From assembly GCA_018056685.1 (NCBI GenBank), contig JAGPFC010000011.1, forward strand, positions 33,282 through 97,281: a DNA stretch of 64,000 nt. The letters are read 5' to 3'. Below are positions 27,113 to 36,855 of the stretch, in pieces. The notes under the pieces are model-generated. The model ran no database searches. It had not been told where the DNA came from and saw only the letters and a program-made list of their open reading frames with translations. Numbering within the stretch: the stretch's first letter is position 1; each line of letters begins with the position of its first letter. The position numbers were made by a program, and so were the translations under genes. Source of the DNA: Smithella sp. GTDB lineage: Bacteria; Desulfobacterota; Syntrophia; Syntrophales; Smithellaceae.

Positions 27113-29290
27113 ATGGAATCAATTAAAATCATAGAAGACGCAGTAAGGCAAAATAGAAATACACTGACAGAAGCGGAGGCCAAAAAATTCTTAAAATTAT
27201 TCAATGTTCCTGTCGTAAATGAGAAAATAGCAAAGAATATAAAGGAAGCGCAACAAATCGCTGAAGATATCGGCTATCCAGTCGTATTAAAAGGATTAGG
27301 AGCTCGACTGACTCATAAAACGGAAAAGGGTTTGGTTAAATTAAATTTAAATACAAAAAAAGAAGTAAGTTCATCGGCAAAAATTATAAAAGAAGCAGCT
27401 GGTGATGATTTAGAAGGATTTCTCATCCAGCCGATGTTGCAGGGGAAAAGGGAATTTGTAGCTGGTCTTTTTCAGGATGACCATTTTGGGCCAACAGTAA
27501 TGTTTGGTTTAGGGGGCATATTTACAGAAGCAATTGGTGATGTCATTTTTCGTGTTGCTCCAATTGATGAAAAAGAAGCAAGAAAAATGATTGATGAATT
27601 AAATGCCCATAAACTATTGAAAGATTTTCGAGGAGAAAAAGCGCCGGATATAGACGCTTTTGTTAAAACACTTGTAGGTTTATCCAGGATTGGTATGGAA
27701 GTACCGGCTATAAAGGAGATAGACATTAATCCACTGTTGGTTTCCGCAGATGGAAAAGTGACCGCGGTCGACGCATTAATTGTTTTAGGAAAAGCGGCAG
27801 AAAGGCAATCGCAATCACGGAATATTGATTTAAAGCATATCTGGAAATTATTTCATCCCAGATCGATTGCTTTTATAGGGGCTTCTGCGAATATCAGCAA
27901 ATGGGGGCATCTTATGTATGCTGGTGTTATAGCAGGTAAGTATCATGGAGAAGTATATCTCGTCAATGCCGCGGGAGGAGAAATTGCAGGGAGAAAGGTT
28001 TACACATCCGTAACGGAAATTCCTGGTCCTGTTGATCTGGCGGTTGTTACTGTGCCGGCTGATAAGATTTTGTCTCTGATACCGCAGTTTGAAAAAAAAG
28101 GAATAAAAAATGTTTTAATTATTACCTCCGGTTTTAGTGAAGTTGGCCCTGAAGGAAAGATTTTAGAAGAAGAACTGGTTGAGAAGGCACGCCAAGCTGG
28201 TATTTTAATTGTCGGACCCAATACAATGGGCATCTGTAATCCTCATATATCATTGTATTGTATCGGTTCTCATGTTCGTCCACCAGACGGTGGAACATCA
28301 TTGCTTGCCCAATCAGGGAACCTCGGTACGCAATTACTGGCATTTGCTGCGAAGGAGGATATTGGCATTAGAGCGTATTGCGGTTCAGGAAATGAAGCCA
28401 TGGTTACCATTGAAGATTATATGGATGGCTTTGAATTGGATGATAAAACGAAAAACGTTGTCCTCTATGTTGAAAGCATCAAAAATGGTCGAAGATTCTT
28501 TGAAACCGCCAAACGCATTGGTAAAAATAAACCGGTTATCGTTTTAAAAGGTGGTCGTACCAAGGCGGGTTCCAGTGCCGCAGCAAGCCATACAGGAGCA
28601 ATGGCTTCTGATATTAAAGTATTTATGGCTGCTTGCAGACAGGCCGGTATCGTTCAGGCGAGAAATCCGATGGAGTTGCTCGACCTTTCCGCTGCGTTTT
28701 CATCATTGCCTTTACCCAAAGGAAACAATGTCGCCCTTTTGACTTTAGGAGGTGGATGGGGCGTTGTCGCTTCTGATTTATGTGAAGAAAATGGTTTGAT
28801 TGTTCCCAAGTTATCAAAGGAAGTAATTTCAAAAATTGATAAATTACTGCCACCTTTCTGGAGTCACGCCAATCCGATTGATGTTGTCGGGGACATGAAC
28901 AATGAAACATATATGAAAATTCTGGAAGAACTTAGTCAATGGTCGGGGTGTGATGCTATAATACACATGGGTATTATCGGAAGGAGATCCATGATAAAAT
29001 CCATTATGGAATCAACTGCCGCAGTAGATAGCAAGTACGATGAGGCATTTGTTCATGGCGCTTTGCAATATACAGATAGTTTTGAAAAACAGACAGTGGT
29101 GCAAACGGTAAAATTGATGGAGAGGTATAAAAAGCCGATTATAGGGGTTTATTTGTTAAGCGATAATCAAACCCAAATAATTACTGATGTAAATGGATGT
29201 AAGTATAAAGGAGTAAACTTTATCACTCCGGAGAAAGCTGTCAAAGCCCTAGCTAAGATGTGTCAATATTCCGAGTGGCTGAATAGTTGA
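27113..29290 (+). CDS. ADP-forming acyl-CoA synthetase (fused beta-alpha)
   Basis: An NDP-forming acyl-CoA synthetase of 725 residues that can make ATP from acyl-CoA, ADP and phosphate. Order of domains: ATP-grasp (about 1-230; VLKGLGARLTHKTE, AIKEIDINPLLV), CoA-binding (SIAFIGASANISKWG), then ligase-CoA. The catalytic His is in AASHTGAMA (near residue 492). The ATP-grasp part precedes the CoA-binding part, the reverse of the usual alpha-beta order in the Pat/acetyl-CoA synthetase fusions. GGGAG precedes the ATG at 27113. It lies just after the TetR gene and is probably co-transcribed with it. Confidence 0.88.
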   Translation: MESIKIIEDAVRQNRNTLTEAEAKKFLKLFNVPVVNEKIAKNIKEAQQIAEDIGYPVVLKGLGARLTHKTEKGLVKLNLNTKKEVSSSAKIIKEAAGDDLEGFLIQPMLQGKREFVAGLFQDDHFGPTVMFGLGGIFTEAIGDVIFRVAPIDEKEARKMIDELNAHKLLKDFRGEKAPDIDAFVKTLVGLSRIGMEVPAIKEIDINPLLVSADGKVTAVDALIVLGKAAERQSQSRNIDLKHIWKLFHPRSIAFIGASANISKWGHLMYAGVIAGKYHGEVYLVNAAGGEIAGRKVYTSVTEIPGPVDLAVVTVPADKILSLIPQFEKKGIKNVLIITSGFSEVGPEGKILEEELVEKARQAGILIVGPNTMGICNPHISLYCIGSHVRPPDGGTSLLAQSGNLGTQLLAFAAKEDIGIRAYCGSGNEAMVTIEDYMDGFELDDKTKNVVLYVESIKNGRRFFETAKRIGKNKPVIVLKGGRTKAGSSAAASHTGAMASDIKVFMAACRQAGIVQARNPMELLDLSAAFSSLPLPKGNNVALLTLGGGWGVVASDLCEENGLIVPKLSKEVISKIDKLLPPFWSHANPIDVVGDMNNETYMKILEELSQWSGCDAIIHMGIIGRRSMIKSIMESTAAVDSKYDEAFVHGALQYTDSFEKQTVVQTVKLMERYKKPIIGVYLLSDNQTQIITDVNGCKYKGVNFITPEKAVKALAKMCQYSEWLNS

Positions 29291-29309
29291 GATCATTTTT
29301 TTTCAGAAA

Positions 29310-29325
29310 TGTTTCACGTGAAACA
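29310..29325. other. parS centromere site (ParB binding)
   Basis: TGTTTCACGTGAAACA is a perfect 16-bp palindrome identical to the well-known bacterial chromosomal parS consensus, the loading site for ParB in chromosome segregation. It lies in the intergenic region between convergent genes (the acyl-CoA synthetase and htrA). A site with this exact sequence is very unlikely by chance (16 fixed bases). It would place this window in the replication-origin half of the chromosome. Confidence 0.9.
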
Positions 29326-29425
29326 TTTTGATTGAGAAAGGCTACACCAAAATCGAATGTCAGATGATTTGAATCAATAATATTCTTGGAAACGGATATT
29401 TTTCACTCGTCGTCATCTTAAAGAA

Positions 29426-29454
29426 AAAAGGCAGGTTTAAGAAACCTGCCTTTT
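29426..29454. terminator. Bidirectional Rho-independent terminator
   Basis: GGCAGGTTT (29430-29438) pairs with AAACCTGCC (29442-29450) around an AAG loop, flanked by AAAA and TTTT. It lies between the convergent acyl-CoA synthetase and htrA genes and can act in both directions. Confidence 0.85.
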
Positions 29455-29476
29455 GTATTGATTGGAAATGGATCTT

Positions 29477-30937
29477 TTATTCTAAATGTAATCCGACAAA
29501 GAAATTGGAGTTACCTCGTTTGATGAGTAAGATAACATTTTTCTTTTCTACCGCTTTTGCCATTTCCGACATATATTGCTTTAATGTAGAAACCTTAACC
29601 TTGTTGACTTGAATGATTATGTCACGAGGTTGAATGCCAACATTATCCGCAGGACTACCCTCTTCTACTTCAGTTACTATCAATCCAACTCCTTGGGCAA
29701 CGTCCAGTTGCTTGGCAAGCTCTTTGGAAATTTCCTGAACATTAATACCGAAGTAAGTGCTTGATTTCTTCATCAGGGCTACTTCGGGTTTGTCCTTGCG
29801 CTCAGCAACTACAGCCGTTAGAGATATTGCCTTACCATCACGTAAAACCTTCAGAATTGCTTTTTCGCCAACATGAAGCGCGGCCGTTGTCAGAAGTAAA
29901 TCGTGCGTGTCTTTAATTTGTTTTCCGTTAATTTCAGTAATAACGTCTCCTACTTTAACGCCAGCCTTATCTGCCGGATCATCTTTAAAGACGTCAGTCA
30001 CCAATACGCCTTCCTTATTTTTATAATTCATGCTTTTGGCTATATCTTCTGAAATATCCTGAATGGAAACACCAAGCCATCCACGGGTTACCTTACCTTT
30101 TGTTTTCAAATCTGACAAAATGTTTTTGGCCATATTAATGGGTATGGCAAATCCGATACCCTGCCCTTGGGCGACAATCGCTGTATTAATACCAATAACC
30201 TTCCCCTGCATATTAAATAAAGGGCCACCACTGTTTCCGGGATTGATTGATGCATCGGTCTGTATAAAATTATCATACGTACCCGCTCCAATTACACGAC
30301 CTTTTGCACTGACGATGCCGGCAGTGACTGTTTGTTCCAGTCCAAACGGATTACCGATAGCAATCACCCATTCTCCAACTCTTAATATATCAGAATCACC
30401 AATTTCAACTATTGGCAAACCATTATCCGGCTTGATTTTGATCAAAGCAATATCTGTTTTGGGATCTGTACCGATGATTTTTGCTTCATATTCTTTTCCA
30501 TCAGAAATTTTTACAAGAATTTTATCAGTATTTTCAACAACATGGTTGTTCGTGAAAATATATCCATCGTCACTGATAATAAATCCCGAGCCAAGACTTT
30601 TCTGTTTGAAATCACGTTCAGGAATGTCACCGAAAAAACGATTAAAGAAATCATCACCAAAATAGTCTTGAAATGGTGACCGGCCAAAGGGATTGCCCAA
30701 ACTTCTGCCTTTTAATACCTTCGTGGTACTAATGTTTACTACTGCCGGTTTAACTCGTTCAGCCAAATCTGAAAAAGAGCCTGGAGTCATTCCTTCTACA
30801 GCAACTGCCGCAGGAATTTCCGGAGCCCCGGAAGAGAGAAATGAAGATCTTAATACTTCTACAAAGGAAACAATAAAAAAGGCAATGAGAAACGCCATCA
30901 GGAACATAAAAAATGTTTTACGATTTTTGCTTTCCAT
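29477..30937 (-). CDS. HtrA/DegP-family serine protease
   Basis: Periplasmic quality-control protease of 486 residues. The N-terminus is a signal-anchor (MFLMAFLIAFFIVSFVEVL). The catalytic triad is visible: His132 (TNNHVV), Asp162 (PKTDIALIKI) and Ser236 (GNSGGPL). Two PDZ domains follow (about 280-370 and 390-480), as in DegP/DegQ. The N-terminal linker has a Phe/Gly-rich segment. A terminator closes the gene. Regulation was not seen. Confidence 0.93.
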   Translation of the reverse strand: MESKNRKTFFMFLMAFLIAFFIVSFVEVLRSSFLSSGAPEIPAAVAVEGMTPGSFSDLAERVKPAVVNISTTKVLKGRSLGNPFGRSPFQDYFGDDFFNRFFGDIPERDFKQKSLGSGFIISDDGYIFTNNHVVENTDKILVKISDGKEYEAKIIGTDPKTDIALIKIKPDNGLPIVEIGDSDILRVGEWVIAIGNPFGLEQTVTAGIVSAKGRVIGAGTYDNFIQTDASINPGNSGGPLFNMQGKVIGINTAIVAQGQGIGFAIPINMAKNILSDLKTKGKVTRGWLGVSIQDISEDIAKSMNYKNKEGVLVTDVFKDDPADKAGVKVGDVITEINGKQIKDTHDLLLTTAALHVGEKAILKVLRDGKAISLTAVVAERKDKPEVALMKKSSTYFGINVQEISKELAKQLDVAQGVGLIVTEVEEGSPADNVGIQPRDIIIQVNKVKVSTLKQYMSEMAKAVEKKNVILLIKRGNSNFFVGLHLE

Positions 30938-31136
30938 TATAACCTATAAACCTCCGATATTATTGATAAATAAATAATTTACGTTTATTCAACCATCTCG
31001 TTTCATTTTGCTAGTACTATAATAATCAAATGATGTTTGTCAATAAAATATTGATTGATTTTCATGGTTTAATAGAATTGCAGAATAATAGGATTAAAAA
31101 ATAATATCATGAAATTCAATAAATATTTTTTCAAAA

Positions 31137-31919
31137 TTAAAGCTTGTAAATGTGAGCCTGGCAATATTCGCGGAACCCGGCTTTTTTATAAACGGGAACC
31201 CCCATTGGTGTTGCCTGTAAAATGACATCTTGAAATCCTGCATTTTTTGCTTCTTTCATTGCGGCCTGAGTTATTTTCAAACCACACCCTTTTTTTCTAT
31301 GGTCGGGCAACGTTGATACATAATATATGCCGGCAGTGTTTTCATGAACAAAGAGCATCGAAGTCGCTACAGGTTTTTCATCAAAGTAAGCGATAAAAAG
31401 TTTTTGAGGAGATTTTGCGTTCAAGTCAAAAGATAAAACAAATCTTTCGTATTGCTTTTTGCCTCGATTCGGTATTTCAAAACCGCTAAAAGAAACATCT
31501 TTCCACGCTAGCAATTCGTGTTTATTTTTCACAGATATTATTTTGATATTTTCCGGGGAGTTATCACCTGACAGTGCATCATGTAAATCAGCAGCCATAC
31601 ATGTGATTTTTACGTAGAGACGAAATCCAGCATCCTTTAATATTCTGTCGCTTTCAGGCGATTGGGCGACCGGGTAAACCCACCACCAGAAGCGAAGATT
31701 TGATTTTTCAAAAAATTTTTTTATTTCTGCAACTGCATCCGTAGTATTATGATTGAGAGGGCTTTCATTGTAGACCCAGTTCATATCGGAAACAGGAACA
31801 CCGGTGCTCATGGCCACGATTGAGTCCGTGGGCGTGCATGAAGAATTCAACCTCCCAAGATAACGGCAGAAAGCAAAAAAATTTTCTTCGACAATATTTT
31901 TTTTAATAAAAAAAAACAC
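31137..31919 (-). CDS. GNAT-family acetyltransferase with N-terminal extension
   Basis: A 260-residue protein. The acetyl-CoA loop is PDHRKKGCGLKITQAAM, and ATPMGVPVYKKAGFREY follows at the C-terminus. The first 100 residues form the separate N-terminal domain found in a two-part GNAT family. The start is uncertain: the GTG at 31919 is followed by a run of nine T. An ATG 10 bases upstream (31929) reads into the same frame only if one T is removed. The substrate is unknown. It lies between ettA and htrA on the same strand. Confidence 0.7.
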   Translation of the reverse strand: MFFFIKKNIVEENFFAFCRYLGRLNSSCTPTDSIVAMSTGVPVSDMNWVYNESPLNHNTTDAVAEIKKFFEKSNLRFWWWVYPVAQSPESDRILKDAGFRLYVKITCMAADLHDALSGDNSPENIKIISVKNKHELLAWKDVSFSGFEIPNRGKKQYERFVLSFDLNAKSPQKLFIAYFDEKPVATSMLFVHENTAGIYYVSTLPDHRKKGCGLKITQAAMKEAKNAGFQDVILQATPMGVPVYKKAGFREYCQAHIYKL

Positions 31920-31961
31920 CCCTTTTCATTGTTGTGAAGAAAACAGAAAACAGTTGTCTTC

Positions 31962-33647
<1,686 letters not shown>

Positions 33648-33670
33648 AAAAAGTTGCTCTCCATCAGATT

Positions 33671-34336
33671 TTAGATATAAGGGAAGATGCCCTTGATAAT
33701 TAAATTGAAATTCTTCTGAATGGCGTCGTTGCCGTTTAGAATGCCCATGTGTCCGGGGAAAAGCCATTCCAGGTCCAGTTTGGAGAAAGCAAGAATGCTT
33801 TTCTTTAAAACGGAACCGTTGCCGCCGGGGAAATCCGTGCGCCCCACACTCTGATCAAAAATTACATCGCCGCAGAACAGCGCTTTTTGCTCCGGCCAGT
33901 ACAGTCCGATGGAACCGGGAGAATGGCCGGGGGCAAGAATAATTTTGAAGATTTGGTCTCCCAGCGCCAGATCACCTTCTTCCAGTGGGAAATTTACGTT
34001 CATCCGCGGAACATTGATTCCGAAAAGACTGTAGAGCTTGCCCCCGTCGCCCTTTAAAAATTCGATTTCTTTTGTGTGCAACCCGACCTTTACTTTTTCC
34101 TGATCAAAAATCTCCGATCCCTGAAAATGGTCAGGGTGTGAGTGGGTGTTGATGACATAATGGATATCTTCTTTTTGGATGCCGTCAGCTGACATCCGCT
34201 CCAGTAAATCGGGAACATAACCGGTCAGGCCGGGATCAATCAAGGCGTTGACGTCGCCGCCAATGTAAAAACTGTTACAATTGTTTTCAAAAGGGCTGGT
34301 CCATTCGTAAATGTAAATATCGTTTTGCAGTCTCAT
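33671..34336 (-). CDS. Metallo-beta-lactamase-fold hydrolase
   Basis: A 221-residue MBL-fold protein. The metal-binding motif THSHPDHF is near residue 75. The other ligands are visible in APGHSPGS, FCGDVIFDQ and FPGHMG, the glyoxalase II-like pattern. AAGGA precedes the ATG at 34336, which begins two bases before the stop of the PspC gene. Hydrolysis of a thioester or a similar bond is likely; the substrate is unknown. Confidence 0.85.
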   Translation of the reverse strand: MRLQNDIYIYEWTSPFENNCNSFYIGGDVNALIDPGLTGYVPDLLERMSADGIQKEDIHYVINTHSHPDHFQGSEIFDQEKVKVGLHTKEIEFLKGDGGKLYSLFGINVPRMNVNFPLEEGDLALGDQIFKIILAPGHSPGSIGLYWPEQKALFCGDVIFDQSVGRTDFPGGNGSVLKKSILAFSKLDLEWLFPGHMGILNGNDAIQKNFNLIIKGIFPYI

Positions 34337-34337
34337 A

Positions 34338-34550
34338 TTAAATTCCTTTATTGGTTCTGGCCGGAACAAATATCCAGAGCAAGATATATAATAATATGCC
34401 GGTACCGAAACAGATAACCAGTGTTACAAAAAGCAGACGCCACGCCCAGGCAGGAATGGGTGAGCTTTCGCCCAGGCCGCCGCAAACACCGCCAATCCAT
34501 TTATCGGAATCCGATCTTGTTAAATTCTGCAGCCAGTTTTGTTCATTCAT
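34338..34550 (-). CDS. PspC-domain membrane protein
   Basis: A 70-residue protein with the PspC signature: WIGGVCGGLGESSPIPAWAWRLLFV (about 18-42), followed by one hydrophobic segment (VICFGTGILLYILLWIFVPA). PspC proteins take part in envelope stress sensing. No other psp gene is present here. It lies between the MBL and TlpA-like genes. Confidence 0.85.
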   Translation of the reverse strand: MNEQNWLQNLTRSDSDKWIGGVCGGLGESSPIPAWAWRLLFVTLVICFGTGILLYILLWIFVPARTNKGI

Positions 34551-34582
34551 TGTTCTTACCTCATCAATATATGTTTTTCGGT

Positions 34583-35092
34583 TTACTTTATCGCCGGAAA
34601 AAACTTGTCTACGTGTAAATCAGCCACCCGGTGGCTGATCCCGATGATGTTACGATCTTTATCCAAAAGAAATACAGTGGGGACACCGATGATGTTATAA
34701 TCCGTGGCAATACTGCCGTCTTCGTCCACCAGCACCAGATAGGGGAACGAGTTTTGCCTGGCAAAGCGAGCCACTTTTTGAGTTGACTCGTTGACATCAA
34801 TATAAATAAATTTCAATCCCTGTTGGGCATATTTCTGGTAAAGATATTTATAATAGGGCATTTCGCCGCGACAGGCTGCACACCAAGTCGCGCCGAAAAA
34901 TATAATGACTGGGTTTCCCCGTAAAGAACTGAGCCTGAATGTTTTTCCGGAAATATCCCTGAGGGTAAAATCAGGCGCTTGAATTTTATCCCGTCTGGAA
35001 AACATACCCGGTTTATATTGTCCGAAAGCCAGGGCAACGGAGATAAAAACAAACAAACCGGCTAAAACCAATACACTTTTTTTCTTCACCAT
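34583..35092 (-). CDS. TlpA/ResA-like periplasmic thioredoxin
   Basis: A 169-residue exported redox protein. An uncleaved or cleavable signal region (VLVLAGLFVFISVALAFG) precedes an AhpC/TSA-like thioredoxin domain with active site WCAAC (70-74) and the cis-Pro loop GVPTVFLL (136-143). The GAGG site ends at the ATG; a GTG at 35089 is also possible. It lies right after the CcdA-like gene, which would feed it electrons across the membrane, a common pair for cytochrome c maturation or disulfide reduction. Confidence 0.88.
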   Translation of the reverse strand: MVKKKSVLVLAGLFVFISVALAFGQYKPGMFSRRDKIQAPDFTLRDISGKTFRLSSLRGNPVIIFFGATWCAACRGEMPYYKYLYQKYAQQGLKFIYIDVNESTQKVARFARQNSFPYLVLVDEDGSIATDYNIIGVPTVFLLDKDRNIIGISHRVADLHVDKFFPAIK

Positions 35093-35100
35093 AACCTCTT

Positions 35101-35817
35101 TTATATGGATAGCGTTCCCGCAACATACAGGAAATATTCTGCCGCGCCAATCAATATCAGCCCGGATACATACTTTATTTTGTTCATCCATGCTCCCGAC
35201 TTGGGCAGGGCGGCGATAAAACCGGCAAACGTGCCAATGATCAGCAGCAGTGTTCCCAAGCCGAACGCAAAAACAAACAGCATTCCCATGCCCAACAACA
35301 CATTCGTTTTCACCGCAACATAACCCAGTAAAACTCCCAGGGCTGGAGCGGTGCAAGGACCGATAACAACGCCGGACACGGCTCCGACCAGAAAACTGTT
35401 TAGATACCCTTTCTTGTCGCCCTGGCCGGAAAATTTCATCAGCTTTTGAGGCACAGGCAACGAAATATTAAAAACGTCCAGCATGGACAATCCCATCACC
35501 AGACAGAGGTTGGCCATGATAAAATAAGTCAGCGGCGTTGTCTGCATCTGACCGAACAACCTGCCCGATAATGCCGCGACGCCCCCCAGTACCGCATAGG
35601 TTACAGCCATTCCTGAAACATAAAACAGTGAAAGGAGAAATCCCCGAACCCTGGATGAGGAATCCTGCGCGCCGATAAATCCGACCGTGACCGGAATTAA
35701 AGGATAGGTACAAGGCGTGAAACTGATGATAACGCCACCCACATAGGAAGCCACAAATGCTAAAAGCAGCGAGCTTTCCAGATATACGGATAAATTATTC
35801 ACCAGATTTTCAATCAT
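35101..35817 (-). CDS. CcdA/DsbD-like transmembrane thiol electron transporter
   Basis: A 238-residue inner-membrane protein with six to seven hydrophobic segments. The two conserved Cys sites are in FTPCTYPLIPVTVG and GPCTAPALGVLLG, the redox pair of CcdA. The ATG at 35817 follows AAGG and gives the family N-terminus. It ends 8 bases before the TlpA-like gene. It carries electrons from cytoplasmic thioredoxin to the TlpA-like protein. Confidence 0.9.
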   Translation of the reverse strand: MIENLVNNLSVYLESSLLLAFVASYVGGVIISFTPCTYPLIPVTVGFIGAQDSSSRVRGFLLSLFYVSGMAVTYAVLGGVAALSGRLFGQMQTTPLTYFIMANLCLVMGLSMLDVFNISLPVPQKLMKFSGQGDKKGYLNSFLVGAVSGVVIGPCTAPALGVLLGYVAVKTNVLLGMGMLFVFAFGLGTLLLIIGTFAGFIAALPKSGAWMNKIKYVSGLILIGAAEYFLYVAGTLSI

Positions 35818-35903
35818 GAGCAGTTGCCTTTTCTTAATCTGTTGATGGGAAAGATAGTCAAAAATGCTGTAATGCGTCAAGCAAAAAAGATTTAACCCGT
35901 ATC

Positions 35904-36659
35904 TCAATAAGTATTGCCGCCGGTATAGGGGTAGCCGATTTTTCGCAATTTGAATTTATATTTTTTATAAAGCCTTCTTTCCAGTTTGTAGCAATGAGGA
36001 CAACCGTGCTTATTGCTCCTGTTGTTGACCGTCGTCATCCATTCATGACCCCGTGCGCACTGCCACCAGACTTTTTTATTGGAGCCGGGCGTGACATCTC
36101 CAGGGGTCAGCTCACCGTTCTTTGTCGGGTGCCACTCCGCGGCCAGTGGCGGATTTAATGTTTGCAGGCAGTTTTCATCATTAACCTTCTGGTTGACGCA
36201 GTAGGGGCAACCCTGTCCGTTACTTCTGTTGCTGACGGTCGTTTCCCATTCATGCCCCCGGGGGCAGTGCCACCAGACTTTCTTGTTGGAATATGGCGTC
36301 AGATCTCTTGGGGTCAGGCTTTCATTTTTCGTCGGGTGCCACTGCAGCGAGAGCAGAGGATTGACCGTCATCAGGCAATTTTCATTATTGACTTTCTGAT
36401 TGGCACAGTAGGGGCAACCCTGCCCGTTGTTTCTGTTGCCGACGGTCGTTTCCCATTCATGACCTCGGGGACACTTCCACCAGACCTTTTTATTGGAACC
36501 CGGCGTGACATCTTTGGGCATCAGTTCACCATTCAAGGTCGGATGCCATTGAGCGGCCAGTAATGGATTCGAACTTTGGAGATCCGGTTTTATTTTGACA
36601 ATCTTTTTGCGCATGACAGCACTCATTTTTCGAAGACGGTTTTGTAAATTGTTTATCAT
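35904..36659 (-). CDS. Triple zinc-ribbon protein (DUF4379 repeats)
   Basis: A 251-residue protein with three nearly identical repeats of about 69 residues. Each has the pattern WHP-x-NG-L-P, SNKKVWW, C-P/A-RGHEW, a TTV segment, then GCPYC. The conserved Trp of each copy is at residues 38, 107 and 176. The Cys and His positions suit one treble-clef zinc ribbon per repeat. An Arg/Lys-rich C-terminal end may bind nucleic acid. Members of this zinc-ribbon family are found with nucleases or alone; the function here is unknown. It is followed by the CcdA/TlpA genes. Confidence 0.78.
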   Translation of the reverse strand: MINNLQNRLRKMSAVMRKKIVKIKPDLQSSNPLLAAQWHPTLNGELMPKDVTPGSNKKVWWKCPRGHEWETTVGNRNNGQGCPYCANQKVNNENCLMTVNPLLSLQWHPTKNESLTPRDLTPYSNKKVWWHCPRGHEWETTVSNRSNGQGCPYCVNQKVNDENCLQTLNPPLAAEWHPTKNGELTPGDVTPGSNKKVWWQCARGHEWMTTVNNRSNKHGCPHCYKLERRLYKKYKFKLRKIGYPYTGGNTY

Positions 36660-36710
36660 GATTTACACGGGAACGCTACGCAAGACAACACCAATTTTTT
36701 TTAATATTTA

Positions 36711-36739
36711 TTGACACACAATTAAATATTACGTATATT
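36711..36739 (+). promoter_or_regulatory. Strong sigma-70 promoter candidate
   Basis: TTGACA (36711-36716), 17-base spacer, TATATT (36734-36739). This is close to consensus. It would drive the kelch lipoprotein gene with a leader of about 110 bases. The divergent zinc-ribbon gene starts 50 bases to the left, so the site also lies in its upstream region. Confidence 0.65.
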
Positions 36740-36855
36740 CAAACAACTGGTAATCAAACTATAAACAATTTCAATAGCAACGGGCTTGATGAAGTTAAAA
36801 CCTGTTGTGTAAAACAACAAATAAACAAAAATAAAATGATGAGGGGAGGAAAATG

